Part shown: positions 25,535 to 34,070 of the stretch, one piece after another
Numbering within the stretch: the stretch's first letter is position 1
Layout of the letters: each line of letters opens with the position of its first letter
Assembly: GCF_900103695.1 (NCBI RefSeq)
Contig: NZ_FNHF01000006.1
Span: forward strand, 124,001-188,000
Length of the DNA: 64,000 nt
DNA from: Sediminibacillus halophilus
Lineage (GTDB): Bacteria; Bacillota; Bacilli; Bacillales; Amphibacillaceae
Direction: 5' to 3'
Notes under the pieces: model-generated
Told to the model about the DNA's origin: nothing
The model's database searches: none
Seen by the model: the letters and a program-made list of their open reading frames with translations, nothing else
Translations under genes and position numbers: made by a program

Positions 25535-26992
25535 ATGGTAAATGAAAAAAGATACTTAACGAATGCTGCTGGAGCTCCAGTCGGAGACAACCAGAACTCC
25601 ATGACTGCCGGTCACCGCGGTCCAACGCTGATTCAAGATGTACACCTGCTTGAAAAGCTGGCTCACTTCAACCGAGAAAGAGTGCCGGAACGTGTCGTTC
25701 ACGCAAAAGGTGCCGGAGCTCATGGCTACTTTGAAGTAACCAACGACCTATCTAAATATACAAAAGCTGCTTTCTTACAAGAAGTAGGCAAAAAAACCCC
25801 AATGTTCATCCGCTTCTCTACGGTTGCCGGTGAATTGGGATCGGCTGATACGGTTCGTGATCCACGGGGCTTTGCAGTCAAATTTTATACAGAAGAAGGC
25901 AATTATGATTTAGTGGGTAACAATACCCCAGTCTTTTTCATCCGCGATGCGATTAAGTTCCCGGACTTCATCCATACACAAAAACGCAATCCGGCAACAC
26001 ACTTGAAAGATCCGAATGCTGTATGGGATTTCTGGTCCTTGTCTCCAGAATCACTGCATCAGGTAACCATTTTGCATTCTGACCGTGGAATTCCAGCCAC
26101 ATATCGCCATATGGATGGTTTCGGAAGCCATACCTTCAAATGGACGAATGCTGAAGGCGAATCTGTTTGGGTAAAATATCACTTTAAGACAAATCAAGGC
26201 ATTAAAAACCTGGATACTGACCTTGCTGCAAAATTAGCCGGGGAAAACCCTGATTACCATATCGAGGATTTATATAATGCAATCGATAACGGAGACTTCC
26301 CTGAATGGACTGTCTACGTTCAAATCATGCCAATCGAAGATGCCAACACCTATCGTTTCGATCCTTTCGATGTGACAAAGGTATGGTCTCACAAAGACTA
26401 TCCATTAATCGAACTTGGAAAAATGGTATTGAATAAAAATCCAGAAAATTACTTTGCAGAGGTGGAACAGGCAACGTTCTCTCCAGGAACATTAGTACCT
26501 GGTATTGAACCATCCCCTGATAAAATGCTGCAAGGCCGTCTGTTTGCCTACGCGGACGCTCATCGTTATCGTGTCGGCGCCAACCATCAGGCGTTACCGA
26601 TCAACCGTTCCCACGCTGAAGTAAACAACTATCAGCGCGACGGCCAAATGCGCTTTGACGGAAACGGCGGCGGTTCTCTTAACTACGAGCCAAACAGCTA
26701 TGGCGGACCGCAAGAAGCGCCTGAAACCAAACCTTCAGCTTATGAAGTTACCGGGATGGCAGACAGCGTAGCTTACGATCATAACGATCATTATACACAA
26801 GCAGGTGACTTATACCGCTTAATGAGTGAAGACGAGCGTACCCGTCTTGTAAATAATATCGTCGAAGGCATGAAGCCTGTTGAAAAAGATGAAATCAAGC
26901 TGCGCCAAATCGAGCATTTCTTCAAAGCTGACCCTGAGTACGGTACTCGTGTAGCTGAAGGTCTTGGTTTGTCTGTACCTGTTAAAGCATAA
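25535..26992 (+). CDS. katA: Vegetative catalase
   Basis: A 485-residue small-subunit clade 3 haem catalase that destroys hydrogen peroxide in the cytoplasm. The distal histidine region is [18 protein letters not shown], with the conserved Asn in [10 protein letters not shown]. The proximal haem-ligand tyrosine is in [14 protein letters not shown] (about 335-348). Length is that of B. subtilis KatA. AAGGAGAGG precedes ATG. A PerR box in the promoter predicts peroxide control. Confidence 0.96.
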   Translation: MVNEKRYLTNAAGAPVGDNQNSMTAGHRGPTLIQDVHLLEKLAHFNRERVPERVVHAKGAGAHGYFEVTNDLSKYTKAAFLQEVGKKTPMFIRFSTVAGELGSADTVRDPRGFAVKFYTEEGNYDLVGNNTPVFFIRDAIKFPDFIHTQKRNPATHLKDPNAVWDFWSLSPESLHQVTILHSDRGIPATYRHMDGFGSHTFKWTNAEGESVWVKYHFKTNQGIKNLDTDLAAKLAGENPDYHIEDLYNAIDNGDFPEWTVYVQIMPIEDANTYRFDPFDVTKVWSHKDYPLIELGKMVLNKNPENYFAEVEQATFSPGTLVPGIEPSPDKMLQGRLFAYADAHRYRVGANHQALPINRSHAEVNNYQRDGQMRFDGNGGGSLNYEPNSYGGPQEAPETKPSAYEVTGMADSVAYDHNDHYTQAGDLYRLMSEDERTRLVNNIVEGMKPVEKDEIKLRQIEHFFKADPEYGTRVAEGLGLSVPVKA

Positions 26993-27028
26993 TTAACAAT
27001 CAATATCTAATCCATTCCACATTGCTTG

Positions 27029-27056
27029 CCGCCCATTTTTTGGGCGGTTTTTTTTT
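27029..27056 (+). terminator. Terminator of katA
   Basis: CCGCCCA-TTTTT-TGGGCGG followed by nine T. The remaining bases to 27315 show no gene; I see only short frames without ribosome binding sites. Confidence 0.93.
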
Positions 27057-27315
27057 GAGGTATTAAGGTGCTTGTTGTGACGGGATGTATTGCAGCTTCA
27101 GATTTCCCTTTGATGACCATTAGCAAATCGCCGTGTGGAAAAGACCACTACTCCCAGGTTCGATCTAGACTAGTCTGCGTTGCGCAAAGCTTCCGCGTTT
27201 ATTTTGGCCCCTCCCTGTTTATAGATCCAGGCTGTTGCCCCATACTGAAGTACTGTGTATCATGCAATTAGAGACTTTACCAAGATGAATCCCACCTAGT
27301 TAGGAGTTTTAATAA

Positions 27316-27924
27316 ATGAGAACGGAACAGGAAATCTTTTCTCCATTGCCTCTCGATTTTTACAATCAGCCAACCCTGCAGCTTGCCCCCGCCTTATTAG
27401 GCTGTCTTTTAGTGAAAGAAACACCCGAAGGCACGGCGTCTGGAATCATTGTAGAAACAGAAGCTTACAAAGGCCCATTTGATCAAGCGGCACACAGTTT
27501 CAAAAGCCGGCGCACAAAACGTACGGAAATCATGTTCGGTACCGCTGGTAGTGCTTATACATATGTGATGCATACGCACTGTCTTATGAATGTTGTCAGC
27601 GGAGGAGTCGATGTCCCGGAAGCCGTTTTGATCCGGGCTGTCGAACCGTATTCCGGCCTGTCCCTGATCCGATCCCGGCGGCCAAAAGCCAAAAACGAAC
27701 GCCAACTTACCAATGGACCAGGAAAGCTTTGCAAAGCCTTGGGAATTTCAATGGAGGATTATGGTCATCGGTTGGATCAGCCTTCATTATGGATTGCCCC
27801 CGGCCCGGATACAGACAAGTTTGTCACGAAAGCAGGACCGAGAATAGGTATCGACAATACAGGAGAAGCAAAGTTCTATCCGTGGCGTTTCTGGATTCAA
27901 GACAACCGATTTGTGTCTAGATAA
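27316..27924 (+). CDS. DNA-3-methyladenine glycosylase (AAG/MPG family)
   Basis: A 202-residue base-excision-repair enzyme of the alkyladenine glycosylase family that removes alkylated purines. The catalytic glutamate is in GIIVETEAY (about residues 43-51); YVMHTHCLMNVV and NGPGKLCKALGI are the DNA-binding and active-site blocks. B. subtilis YxlJ is the counterpart. TAGGAG precedes ATG. Single gene, next to oxidative-stress genes. Confidence 0.92.
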   Translation: MRTEQEIFSPLPLDFYNQPTLQLAPALLGCLLVKETPEGTASGIIVETEAYKGPFDQAAHSFKSRRTKRTEIMFGTAGSAYTYVMHTHCLMNVVSGGVDVPEAVLIRAVEPYSGLSLIRSRRPKAKNERQLTNGPGKLCKALGISMEDYGHRLDQPSLWIAPGPDTDKFVTKAGPRIGIDNTGEAKFYPWRFWIQDNRFVSR

Positions 27925-27949
27925 CAAGTAGTGAGGATATCAGATGGAA

Positions 27950-28075
27950 ACAGTGTAGATTGGGGGAGTATCAATCCACACAGAGGCAAAATAAGCAGTC
28001 TCCACCAGGAGGAACGCTAGCTGAAGCCGTTCCTGCCGAAGGCGAAGTACCCTGCCGGAGTGAAGGGTTAGAATC
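27950..28075 (+). other. Intergenic element sharing a block with 62239-62269
   Basis: No gene is recognised in 27925-28307. The block GCGAAGTACCCTGCCGGAG (inside 28035-28065) nearly repeats at 62239-62269, here after CAGGAGGAAC and the hairpin AGGAACG/CGTTCCT (28010-28034). The frame reading EVPCRS is shared by both copies, but this copy has no start codon. A coding remnant or a structured RNA are both possible. Confidence 0.4.
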
Positions 28076-28173
28076 CTTACTATCGGCCAATATAAGAAGG
28101 ATTTATTGATACTTCCTGACCAGTTACGGATTTCAATTTCTTGAAATGAACAAAACGCTTTCTTATAAAGTAG

Positions 28174-28225
28174 AAAAAACCGAACGAATTCGAATATTTA
28201 AATTCCGAATCATCGTTTGGTTTTT
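28174..28225. terminator. Bidirectional CCGAACGA hairpin
   Basis: AAAAAACCGAACGA pairs with TCGTTTGGTTTTT around an AT-rich centre. It can terminate either strand, including ydaT transcription from the right. It belongs to the CCGAACG/CGTTCGG hairpins also seen at 50400 and 62343. Confidence 0.65.
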
Positions 28226-28307
28226 CCTTCGTCCATTTCACTGAAATGCATGTGTTCCGTCCAACTTGCATTTTATTTTGAAAAACTAGAAAATTAGCAG
28301 CGAATCT

Positions 28308-28763
28308 TTATTCAGAAAAGCTGTGCCGCTTTTCGACATCTCCATTTTCCTTGTGGATTACAGCCTCTGTTCCTTTGTTTTCAGCAATTTCTTTCGCCCG
28401 TTCGACAGCATCCGATTTTTTGTCGAAAACTTTTGAAGGCTTTTTGGCATCCTTTGCTTGTACAGCCCAGCCGTTTTCATGCGCTACGACATGTTCTCCC
28501 TCATCCATTAATTCGGGACGCTTATCGTACTGCTCATCTTCTTTGGAACATGATTGAGGATCCCCTTCGTCCTCATACTCCTCAATTTCTTTTTTAGACG
28601 CATTGTCATACCAATCTTTCGCCTGATCTGTCGCAATCGGAATAGCCCTTCCCTCATCATATCCCTCATCAAGCATCGCGTTGGCTATATCAATCGCCTT
28701 TTTTCGAATCACAGGTTTAAAATTTTTTAATGAAGCAGGGTAATCATCCATCGTCCAAGGCAT
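28308..28763 (-). CDS. ydaT: YdaT-like general stress protein (DUF2188)
   Basis: About 151 residues. The N-terminal half (PWTMDDYPASLKNF, then AMLDEGYDEGRAIPIAT) and the C-terminal DUF2188 part (HENGWAVQAKDAKKPSKVFD) follow the order of B. subtilis YdaT. Function unknown; ydaT is a sigma-B-dependent gene there. The start is ATG 28763 behind AAGGAG; the GTG at 28772 is in the ribosome binding site. A sigma-B-like promoter stands 40 bases upstream. Confidence 0.85.
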   Translation of the reverse strand: MPWTMDDYPASLKNFKPVIRKKAIDIANAMLDEGYDEGRAIPIATDQAKDWYDNASKKEIEEYEDEGDPQSCSKEDEQYDKRPELMDEGEHVVAHENGWAVQAKDAKKPSKVFDKKSDAVERAKEIAENKGTEAVIHKENGDVEKRHSFSE

Positions 28764-28802
28764 ATTTACCACTCCTTTTTAACCGAATTATTTATAGATA
28801 GT

Positions 28803-28827
28803 TTTCCCTTCCCCTGCTCCCCTAAAC
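28803..28827 (-). promoter_or_regulatory. Sigma-B-like promoter of ydaT
   Basis: On the minus strand GTTTAG (28827-28822), 13 bases, GGGAAA (28808-28803) matches the sigma-B pattern and sits at the right distance from ydaT. Confidence 0.7.
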
Positions 28828-29021
28828 CTTTTGATATAAGCACAGTTAAATCTCAATCGTTGCCCGCGGAGATGATGTCAACTAACCGAAAAATTGAACA
28901 GATAAATTAAAATTGTTAGAAAAATTAACAATATAAGAGCATTCTTTTGTTTTTGACTAGCTGTTTGCCTCTAAGCATGACTAAGCATTCCTTATTCCAT
29001 TTAATCAAGTTTATTGATATT

Positions 29022-29049
29022 TGAGTAAATTTACCAACTCTCCTATGAT
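29022..29049 (+). promoter_or_regulatory. Candidate promoter of ectABC
   Basis: TTGAGT (29022-29027), 16 bases, TATGAT (29044-29049) forms a sigma-A-type promoter about 50 bases before ectA. The remaining leader holds an 11-codon frame (ATG 29070 to TAA 29103-29105) that ends over the ectA start. Osmotic control cannot be read from sequence. Confidence 0.5.
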
Positions 29050-29100
29050 TATTAATGTGCTTTGTAAAAATGAAAATAACCATTAAAGGAGGCACTTGCT

Positions 29101-29622
29101 ATTAACAGTTCAAGCGTAACTGCGACTGCGGATGCAGCTGATAAACTGGCATTCAGTAAACCAGCTGTTGAAGACGGCGCAGCAATGTGGGAATTGGTAA
29201 ACAATTCGACGCTCGATCAAAACTCCGTATATAAATATATTATGATGAGTGAGTTTTTTGCTGAGACTTGCGTAGTAGCCAAAGAAAACGATAAATTAGT
29301 TGGCTTCGTTACCGCATTTATTCCTCCAGAGCGTCAAGATGTGGTGTTCGTGTGGCAGATTGGCGTTTCCTCTGACCAACGGGGAAGAGGAGTTGCTTCC
29401 AGGCTGCTCCAGGAATTGGTCAGTCGCGATGCCTGTCGGGATGTCCGCTTTGTCGAAGCGACAGTCACCCCTTCAAATGACGCGTCTCAATCCTTATTCC
29501 GCGGCCTAGCCAAGAAATACGATACAGGCTGCCATGTAGAAGAGTTGTTTCCAGAAGAGCTATTTCCGACGGACGACCATGAAGGGGAATTGAGTTTCAG
29601 AATTGGTCCGATTGAAAAGTAA
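29101..29622 (+). CDS. ectA: Diaminobutyrate acetyltransferase EctA (ATT start)
   Basis: A GNAT enzyme that acetylates L-2,4-diaminobutyrate, the second step of ectoine synthesis. The family block FSKPAVEDGAAMWELV sits near residues 18-33, and the acetyl-CoA loop as SSDQRGRGVASRLLQELV. No ATG, GTG or TTG exists in frame before ATG 29185, which lies inside the conserved domain. AAAGGAGG is eight bases before an in-frame ATT at 29101, giving 173 residues, the usual length. A shift or mutation in the start is the alternative. Followed by ectB and ectC. Confidence 0.85.
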   Translation: MNSSSVTATADAADKLAFSKPAVEDGAAMWELVNNSTLDQNSVYKYIMMSEFFAETCVVAKENDKLVGFVTAFIPPERQDVVFVWQIGVSSDQRGRGVASRLLQELVSRDACRDVRFVEATVTPSNDASQSLFRGLAKKYDTGCHVEELFPEELFPTDDHEGELSFRIGPIEK

Positions 29623-29678
29623 ATCAGGCATCCTGAACAAAATTTCGCAACACAATTCTAATCAAGGAGGAATTATAA

Positions 29679-30947
29679 ATGAGCCAAACAAATTTATCGA
29701 TTTTTGAAAAACTGGAATCTGAGGTAAGAAGCTATGTACGCAGCTTCCCTACTGTTTTCAATAAAGCTAAAGGGGAAAAAATCTGGGATGAAGATGGAAA
29801 CGAATACTTAGACTTCTTCTCCGGAGCCGGAGCCCTGAATTACGGCCACAATGACAACAAAATGAAGGCCAAGTTAATTGATTATATTATGGATGATGGA
29901 ATCACCCATTCCTTGGATAAAGCTTCTACAGCAAAAGCTGAATTTCTGACCAAGTTCCATGATGTCATTCTCAAACCGCGCGACTTAGAGTATAAAGTGA
30001 TGTTCCCCGGACCGACAGGTACAAATACGGTGGAGAGCGCCTTGAAACTGGCAAGAAAAGTTACCGGACGTACAGATGTAATCAGCTTTACAAATGGTTT
30101 TCACGGAATGACCATTGGATCGCTATCCGTAACAGGTAATTCCTTCAAACGGAAAGGGGCTGGTGTACCGCTGCAAAACGTGGTGACCATGCCATATGAT
30201 AATTTTGTCAATGATGATTTAGATTATCTTGAGCGATTCTTGGAGGAAGCAGGCAGCGGAGTTGCCATCCCTGCTGCCATGATCCTGGAAACGGTTCAAG
30301 GCGAAGGCGGAATCAATACTGCCCGTTTTGAATGGTTGAAACGCGTGGAAAATATTTGTAAGCGCTGGGACATCCTGCTGATTATTGACGATGTGCAAGC
30401 AGGAGTGGGTAGAACCGGAACATTCTTCAGTTTCGAACCAGCAGGCATCAAACCGGATATTGTATGTCTTTCCAAGTCATTGAGCGGTTATGGACTGCCA
30501 TTCGCCGTCACCCTTATTCGCCCTGACTTAGACATTTGGGAACCTGGCGAGCATAACGGCACTTTCCGAGGTAACAACCATGCCTTTATCACTGCTGCAG
30601 CGGCCCTGGAATATTGGGAGGATGCAGACTTCGAAAAGAATATTCAAGTCAAGGCCAAAATGGTCCGGAACTTTCTGGATAAAATGGTCGAGAAGTATCC
30701 TGAATTAAAAGGAGAAGTGCGCGGAAGAGGATTGATGACCGGCATTGCTTCTGAAGTGGACGGTCTGGCAAACAAAGTGGCTGCAAAAGCGTTTGAAAAT
30801 GGCCTGATAATGGAAACTTCCGGTCCGAAAGATGAAGTATTCAAGCTTTTCCCGCCATTGAATATTAAAGAAGAAAATCTGGAAAAAGGCTTTGCCATCA
30901 TTGAAGAGAGCATTAAAAGCCTCGTGAAAGAACCAGTTGTCAATTAA
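29679..30947 (+). CDS. ectB: Diaminobutyrate-2-oxoglutarate aminotransferase EctB
   Basis: A 422-residue class III PLP aminotransferase that makes L-2,4-diaminobutyrate from aspartate semialdehyde, the first dedicated step to ectoine. [12 protein letters not shown] at the N terminus, [24 protein letters not shown] and the PLP lysine in [10 protein letters not shown] are all in place. CAAGGAGGAA precedes ATG. Middle gene of ectABC, 56 bases after ectA. Confidence 0.96.
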   Translation: MSQTNLSIFEKLESEVRSYVRSFPTVFNKAKGEKIWDEDGNEYLDFFSGAGALNYGHNDNKMKAKLIDYIMDDGITHSLDKASTAKAEFLTKFHDVILKPRDLEYKVMFPGPTGTNTVESALKLARKVTGRTDVISFTNGFHGMTIGSLSVTGNSFKRKGAGVPLQNVVTMPYDNFVNDDLDYLERFLEEAGSGVAIPAAMILETVQGEGGINTARFEWLKRVENICKRWDILLIIDDVQAGVGRTGTFFSFEPAGIKPDIVCLSKSLSGYGLPFAVTLIRPDLDIWEPGEHNGTFRGNNHAFITAAAALEYWEDADFEKNIQVKAKMVRNFLDKMVEKYPELKGEVRGRGLMTGIASEVDGLANKVAAKAFENGLIMETSGPKDEVFKLFPPLNIKEENLEKGFAIIEESIKSLVKEPVVN

Positions 30948-31008
30948 TCGCTAAACTGCTATACAAGCGCTTCATCAATCAAACAACGAAACCGGGAGGA
31001 AACCAAAA

Positions 31009-31395
31009 ATGAAAGTTGTAGCTTTAAATGACGTATTAGGAACTGAACATGATGTAGACGGAGGCAATTGGGTAAGCAGACGTCTGATTAAAAAGGACGA
31101 TGGAATGGGTTACTCTGTCAACGATACAATAATAAAGGCAGGAACAGAAACACACATTTGGTATCAAAACCATCTGGAAGCAGTTTATTGCATCGAAGGG
31201 GAAGGCGAAGTCGTTACCCTGAAGGATAATAAAGTATGGCCGATAAAAAAAGATGAACTATATGCCCTGGATGAGCATGACGAGCACCTCCTTCGCGCCA
31301 GAACGGATATGCGAATGGTATGTGTGTTCAACCCGCCGCTTTCCGGAAAAGAAGTTCATGACGAAAATGGCGTATATCCAGTCGATGAAGACTAA
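31009..31395 (+). CDS. ectC: Ectoine synthase EctC
   Basis: A 128-residue cupin that cyclises N-gamma-acetyl-diaminobutyrate to ectoine. [20 protein letters not shown] (about 46-65) is the metal-binding cupin core; the second motif is [31 protein letters not shown] precedes the ATG. Last gene of the operon; no ectoine hydroxylase or aspartokinase gene follows. A structured element and a strong terminator come next. Confidence 0.96.
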   Translation: MKVVALNDVLGTEHDVDGGNWVSRRLIKKDDGMGYSVNDTIIKAGTETHIWYQNHLEAVYCIEGEGEVVTLKDNKVWPIKKDELYALDEHDEHLLRARTDMRMVCVFNPPLSGKEVHDENGVYPVDED

Positions 31396-31486
31396 TACGT
31401 CAAGAGCGTAAGCCCGGCTTGCACACCAGTCAACCCGTAAAGTGGCTTTTTCTGCCACACAGCGGGCAGGATTATGCCGTGGAATA
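31396..31486 (+). ncRNA. Structured 3' element after ectC, related to the 120-bp repeats
   Basis: Contains CCCG-TAAA-GTGGC-N7-GCCAC-ACAG-CGGG (31434-31466). The tandem repeats at 19162 carry the same architecture with CCTC/GAGG in place of CCCG/CGGG, so outer pairing is kept while bases differ. Probably a related dispersed element or part of the ectC 3' untranslated region. Confidence 0.55.
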
Positions 31487-31487
31487 G

Positions 31488-31530
31488 AAAAAGCAGGATG
31501 CCTTGTTGCATAAGGCGTCCTGCTTTTTGT
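31488..31530. terminator. Strong bidirectional terminator
   Basis: AAAAAGCAGGA-GCCTT pairs with AAGGC-TCCTGCTTTTT; serves ectABC and the convergent reductase gene. Confidence 0.92.
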
Positions 31531-31536
31531 TATCTA

Positions 31537-32160
31537 TCAAGAAGCATTTCCCTTTGTCGGGATAGGCTGTTGTTGAAAGATGCGGGCAAGATGAATCAGA
31601 TTATGGCCGGCCATTTGAACATTTGACTGAGTGAATTCGTTTTTATATCCCTCTGCTTCAATAAACGATGGACCTGGTCCGGCTTCTCCGACCCAATAAG
31701 CAATTGGATTGGGTGGAATCGCATAACCGATTTGCGATAATCCGAAAATAAGGTCGCCTGCAGCATTTTTCGCTCCATCCTCGTTCCCCGTGACCACTGC
31801 GCCGGCCACCTTATTATAATACACTGGCTGGCCTTTTTCATTTTTAACCGTAGAAGAGCCATTAAAGCGTTCCAGCACTTTTTTCGAGACACTGCTTTTT
31901 TCACCAAGCCATACAGGAGTACCCATCAATAATATATCTGCTTCCTTAATCTTCTCGAATAATTGTGGCCATTCGTCGCCGTCTCCCATATCTTCCGCTA
32001 TTCCATAAGCAATATTATAGTCGACTACCCGAATCAGTTCTGCTTCTACCTGCTCCCCTTCAAAAATCTTAATGAATTCATTCAACAACGCATCGGTATT
32101 CGAGGCCTCATCCGATTTTTTTAAGGAGCAATTCAAAATCAATGCTTTTAATGGTGCCAA
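31537..32160 (-). CDS. Flavodoxin-fold NAD(P)H-dependent reductase
   Basis: About 207 residues of the NADPH-dependent FMN reductase / flavodoxin-like fold. LKALILNCSLKKSDEASNT at the start is the FMN phosphate loop and LLMGTPVWLGEKSSVSKK the isoalloxazine loop. It probably reduces quinones, flavins or similar acceptors. TTG 32160 stands six bases after AAAGGAGG and is preferred to the ATG 18 bases upstream, which lies before that site. Confidence 0.82.
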   Translation of the reverse strand: MAPLKALILNCSLKKSDEASNTDALLNEFIKIFEGEQVEAELIRVVDYNIAYGIAEDMGDGDEWPQLFEKIKEADILLMGTPVWLGEKSSVSKKVLERFNGSSTVKNEKGQPVYYNKVAGAVVTGNEDGAKNAAGDLIFGLSQIGYAIPPNPIAYWVGEAGPGPSFIEAEGYKNEFTQSNVQMAGHNLIHLARIFQQQPIPTKGNAS

Positions 32161-32255
32161 TTTTATCCTCCTTTTCATAATGCTCTCTATGTGCTGTTCC
32201 CGTTACCTATAAAAGATATGCACCTCGAGGACACATTTCTTCCTTATAAGATGAT

Positions 32256-32281
32256 GTTTTGTATGGCCCGATAAAGGATAT
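32256..32281 (+). promoter_or_regulatory. Sigma-B-like promoter of the CBS gene
   Basis: GTTTTG (32256-32261), 14 bases, GGATAT (32276-32281). Each element has one or two changes from consensus. Confidence 0.5.
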
Positions 32282-32326
32282 TGATTATTATACGTCAGTT
32301 CCTACACCTAAAAGGAGGATTAGCTT

Positions 32327-32749
32327 ATGACAACTGTTCGCGAAGTTATGACAGACAATGTAACAAAAGCTAAACCTGGTGACAGTTTAGAAACATTAGC
32401 GCAGGAAATGGAAGCGCGCGATGTCGGTTTCCTTCCTATTGTAGATGAAGACAAGCTTGTCGGCGTAGTGACCGACCGTGATATTGTACGCAAAGGACTG
32501 GCTAAGGATTTTAAATCGAATGGCGTTTCGGCTGAACAAATCATGACCGATAAAGTCATCACAGCACTTCCGGATATGCAAGTGGAGGAAGCTTCGCGCC
32601 TCATGCAAGATCACCAAATTAAACGGCTGATCGTTGCTGAGGACAGAAAAATCAAAGGGGTTGTATCTCTAGGAGATTTAGCTGTCTCTAATAAAGAACA
32701 ATCTGCCGAAGATGCTTTAGGCGAAATCAAAAAATCAAGCAATGGATAA
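32327..32749 (+). CDS. Tandem CBS-domain protein
   Basis: A 140-residue protein with two CBS domains: the first about 1-60 (VREVMTDNVTKAKPGDSLET, then VGVVTDRDIVRKG), the second about 70-127 (AEQIMTDKVITALPDMQVEE, then KGVVSLGDLA). Such pairs bind adenosine nucleotides and act as sensors; the partner is unknown. AAAGGAGGATTAGCTT precedes ATG. B. subtilis YhcV is similar. A small acidic protein gene follows at once. Confidence 0.9.
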   Translation: MTTVREVMTDNVTKAKPGDSLETLAQEMEARDVGFLPIVDEDKLVGVVTDRDIVRKGLAKDFKSNGVSAEQIMTDKVITALPDMQVEEASRLMQDHQIKRLIVAEDRKIKGVVSLGDLAVSNKEQSAEDALGEIKKSSNG

Positions 32750-32763
32750 GTGAGGTGTTCGAT

Positions 32764-32925
32764 ATGGCTGAAGATAAAGACAAACTATTCGATAATCATG
32801 AAAACAATTCACCAGAACAAGAAAAGAAACGGAAGGATCCCAATAGAGATCCCGATCCTGAACGTGAAGTAGAAAGCAACAATAAAAAGAGTCCAGAAAA
32901 AAATCCAGATGATTTTCAACAGTAA
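32764..32925 (+). CDS. Small disordered hydrophilic protein
   Basis: 53 residues, almost entirely charged or polar (Asp, Glu, Lys, Asn, Pro), no hydrophobic core. AGTGAGGTG precedes ATG 32764. It follows the CBS gene by 14 bases and a terminator comes next, so it shares that stress unit. No family recognised. Confidence 0.65.
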   Translation: MAEDKDKLFDNHENNSPEQEKKRKDPNRDPDPEREVESNNKKSPEKNPDDFQQ

Positions 32926-32963
32926 ACAAGGATGGATGAGCGGTTCACAAACTCTGTATTCGA

Positions 32964-33003
32964 GAAAATCACCAGCATTGGTAAAAATGCTGGTGATTTT
33001 TCT
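32964..33003 (+). terminator. Terminator of the CBS unit
   Basis: AAAATCACCAGCATT pairs with AATGCTGGTGATTTTT. Confidence 0.92.
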
Positions 33004-33117
33004 TTCGACTAGTACCTTTCTCTATTTACCCGCTATATGAATAGGATGCCGTTGTCTCTTCCATATTATGAAGGAAGAGGAAGATTCCTGATCCCTTTTC
33101 AGAAAGGATGGTAGGTA

Positions 33118-33276
33118 ATGGACGAAAATAAACAAGCCAGGAAAGCACTAAAGAATATCGAGAAAACAGAAGAGATCGAATTTTCCTATGAGCTCGCTGA
33201 TTCAGAAGACATGGAAGCAATGGAAAGAATGAAAAAAGCGAATAAACGCCAGGAACGAAATAAATCGAAAAAGTAA
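33118..33276 (+). CDS. YfhD-like small protein
   Basis: 52 residues. The block IEFSYELADSEDMEAMERMK near the middle resembles the conserved part of the YfhD family, small hydrophilic proteins of Bacillaceae with unknown function. AAAGGATGGTAGGTA precedes ATG. Highly charged, no membrane segment. Confidence 0.62.
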   Translation: MDENKQARKALKNIEKTEEIEFSYELADSEDMEAMERMKKANKRQERNKSKK

Positions 33277-33380
33277 AAGACAAGCCCGCTTACAGGAGGC
33301 TTACTTTCTTCTCCTTCCGATTACAGGGAAAGTATCCTATAGCTAAACTTGAAAGAAATTTATTTATAGCTAGCAGATAG

Positions 33381-33416
33381 AAAACGAGTGCTATGTCTAA
33401 ATAGCACTCGTTTTGA
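33381..33416. terminator. Bidirectional terminator
   Basis: AAAACGAGTGCTA pairs with TAGCACTCGTTTT between the YfhD-like gene and mscL. Confidence 0.9.
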
Positions 33417-33420
33417 TTGA

Positions 33421-33902
33421 CTATTTCACACGAATCCATAGCCTCGTCTTATCGTTTGTCTCTTCTTTCATAAGATCAGATCCACAATGCCCACACCGGA
33501 CTGCCTGGATTGGAATAGACATGCGACAGTAAGCACATTCTTTCTTCTGCATTGCCACCCCTGGATGCTGATCCGGTTTTTTCCAACGATTCATTTGCCT
33601 TATGACCAGAAACAAAGCGAAAAAAATAATCAGAAACCGTATCAGTGAAGTTAGAAACAGTCCATAATTGATTGTGGCAGCTCCTGCTGCCTTAGCTTCT
33701 GCCAATGTTTCATAACGGCCACTCCCCAAAACAATATACAAGTTGGAAAATTCATTTGGGAAAGCAGCAATCCGATTGGAGGCAGCAGGACATCTGTCAC
33801 CAGTGAATCGACTATACTGCTAAATGCAGCTCCAAGAACCATGCCGATCCCCATGTCGGCAGCATTTCCCCGCAGGATGAATTGTCGAAATTCTTTAAAT
33901 AT
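33421..33902 (-). pseudogene. mscL: mscL, large-conductance mechanosensitive channel, frameshifted and without a normal start
   Basis: Two overlapping frames together make one MscL. The first holds FKEFRQFILRGNAADMGIGM and VTDVLLPPIGLLL; the second continues with GAATINYGLFLTSLIRFLIIFF. The break is at a run of four A (33747-33750; T on the coding strand); one more base would restore the frame. The place where MscL normally starts (MFKEF) reads ATA, 13 bases after AGGAGGGG. The C terminus has CAYC and CGHC pairs, a zinc-ribbon-like tail. MscL releases solutes at sudden hypo-osmotic shock; loss would matter in an ectoine producer. Sequencing error is possible. Confidence 0.85.
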
Positions 33903-34070
33903 CGTCGATTGCTTTCCCCTCCTTTTTGGGATATCTATATGCATCATTGGGACAATCTATGAAGAGAGCACACTGCCAAAGTCCTCTTCATCATACTTTA
34001 TAAGCAGCCTCCACCGTTTTATAATAGATAGATGGACAGGATTGGATCATTCATGAAGAGGAGCATCATG

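Noticed and set aside
27068-27271. 67-codon frame between katA and the glycosylase gene
   Set aside because: No ribosome binding site and no protein-like composition.
27950-28080. Known riboswitch class for the repeated EVPCRS element
   Set aside because: I compared it by eye with SAM, FMN, lysine, glycine, c-di-AMP, c-di-GMP and fluoride motifs and saw no match; no plus-strand gene follows either copy.
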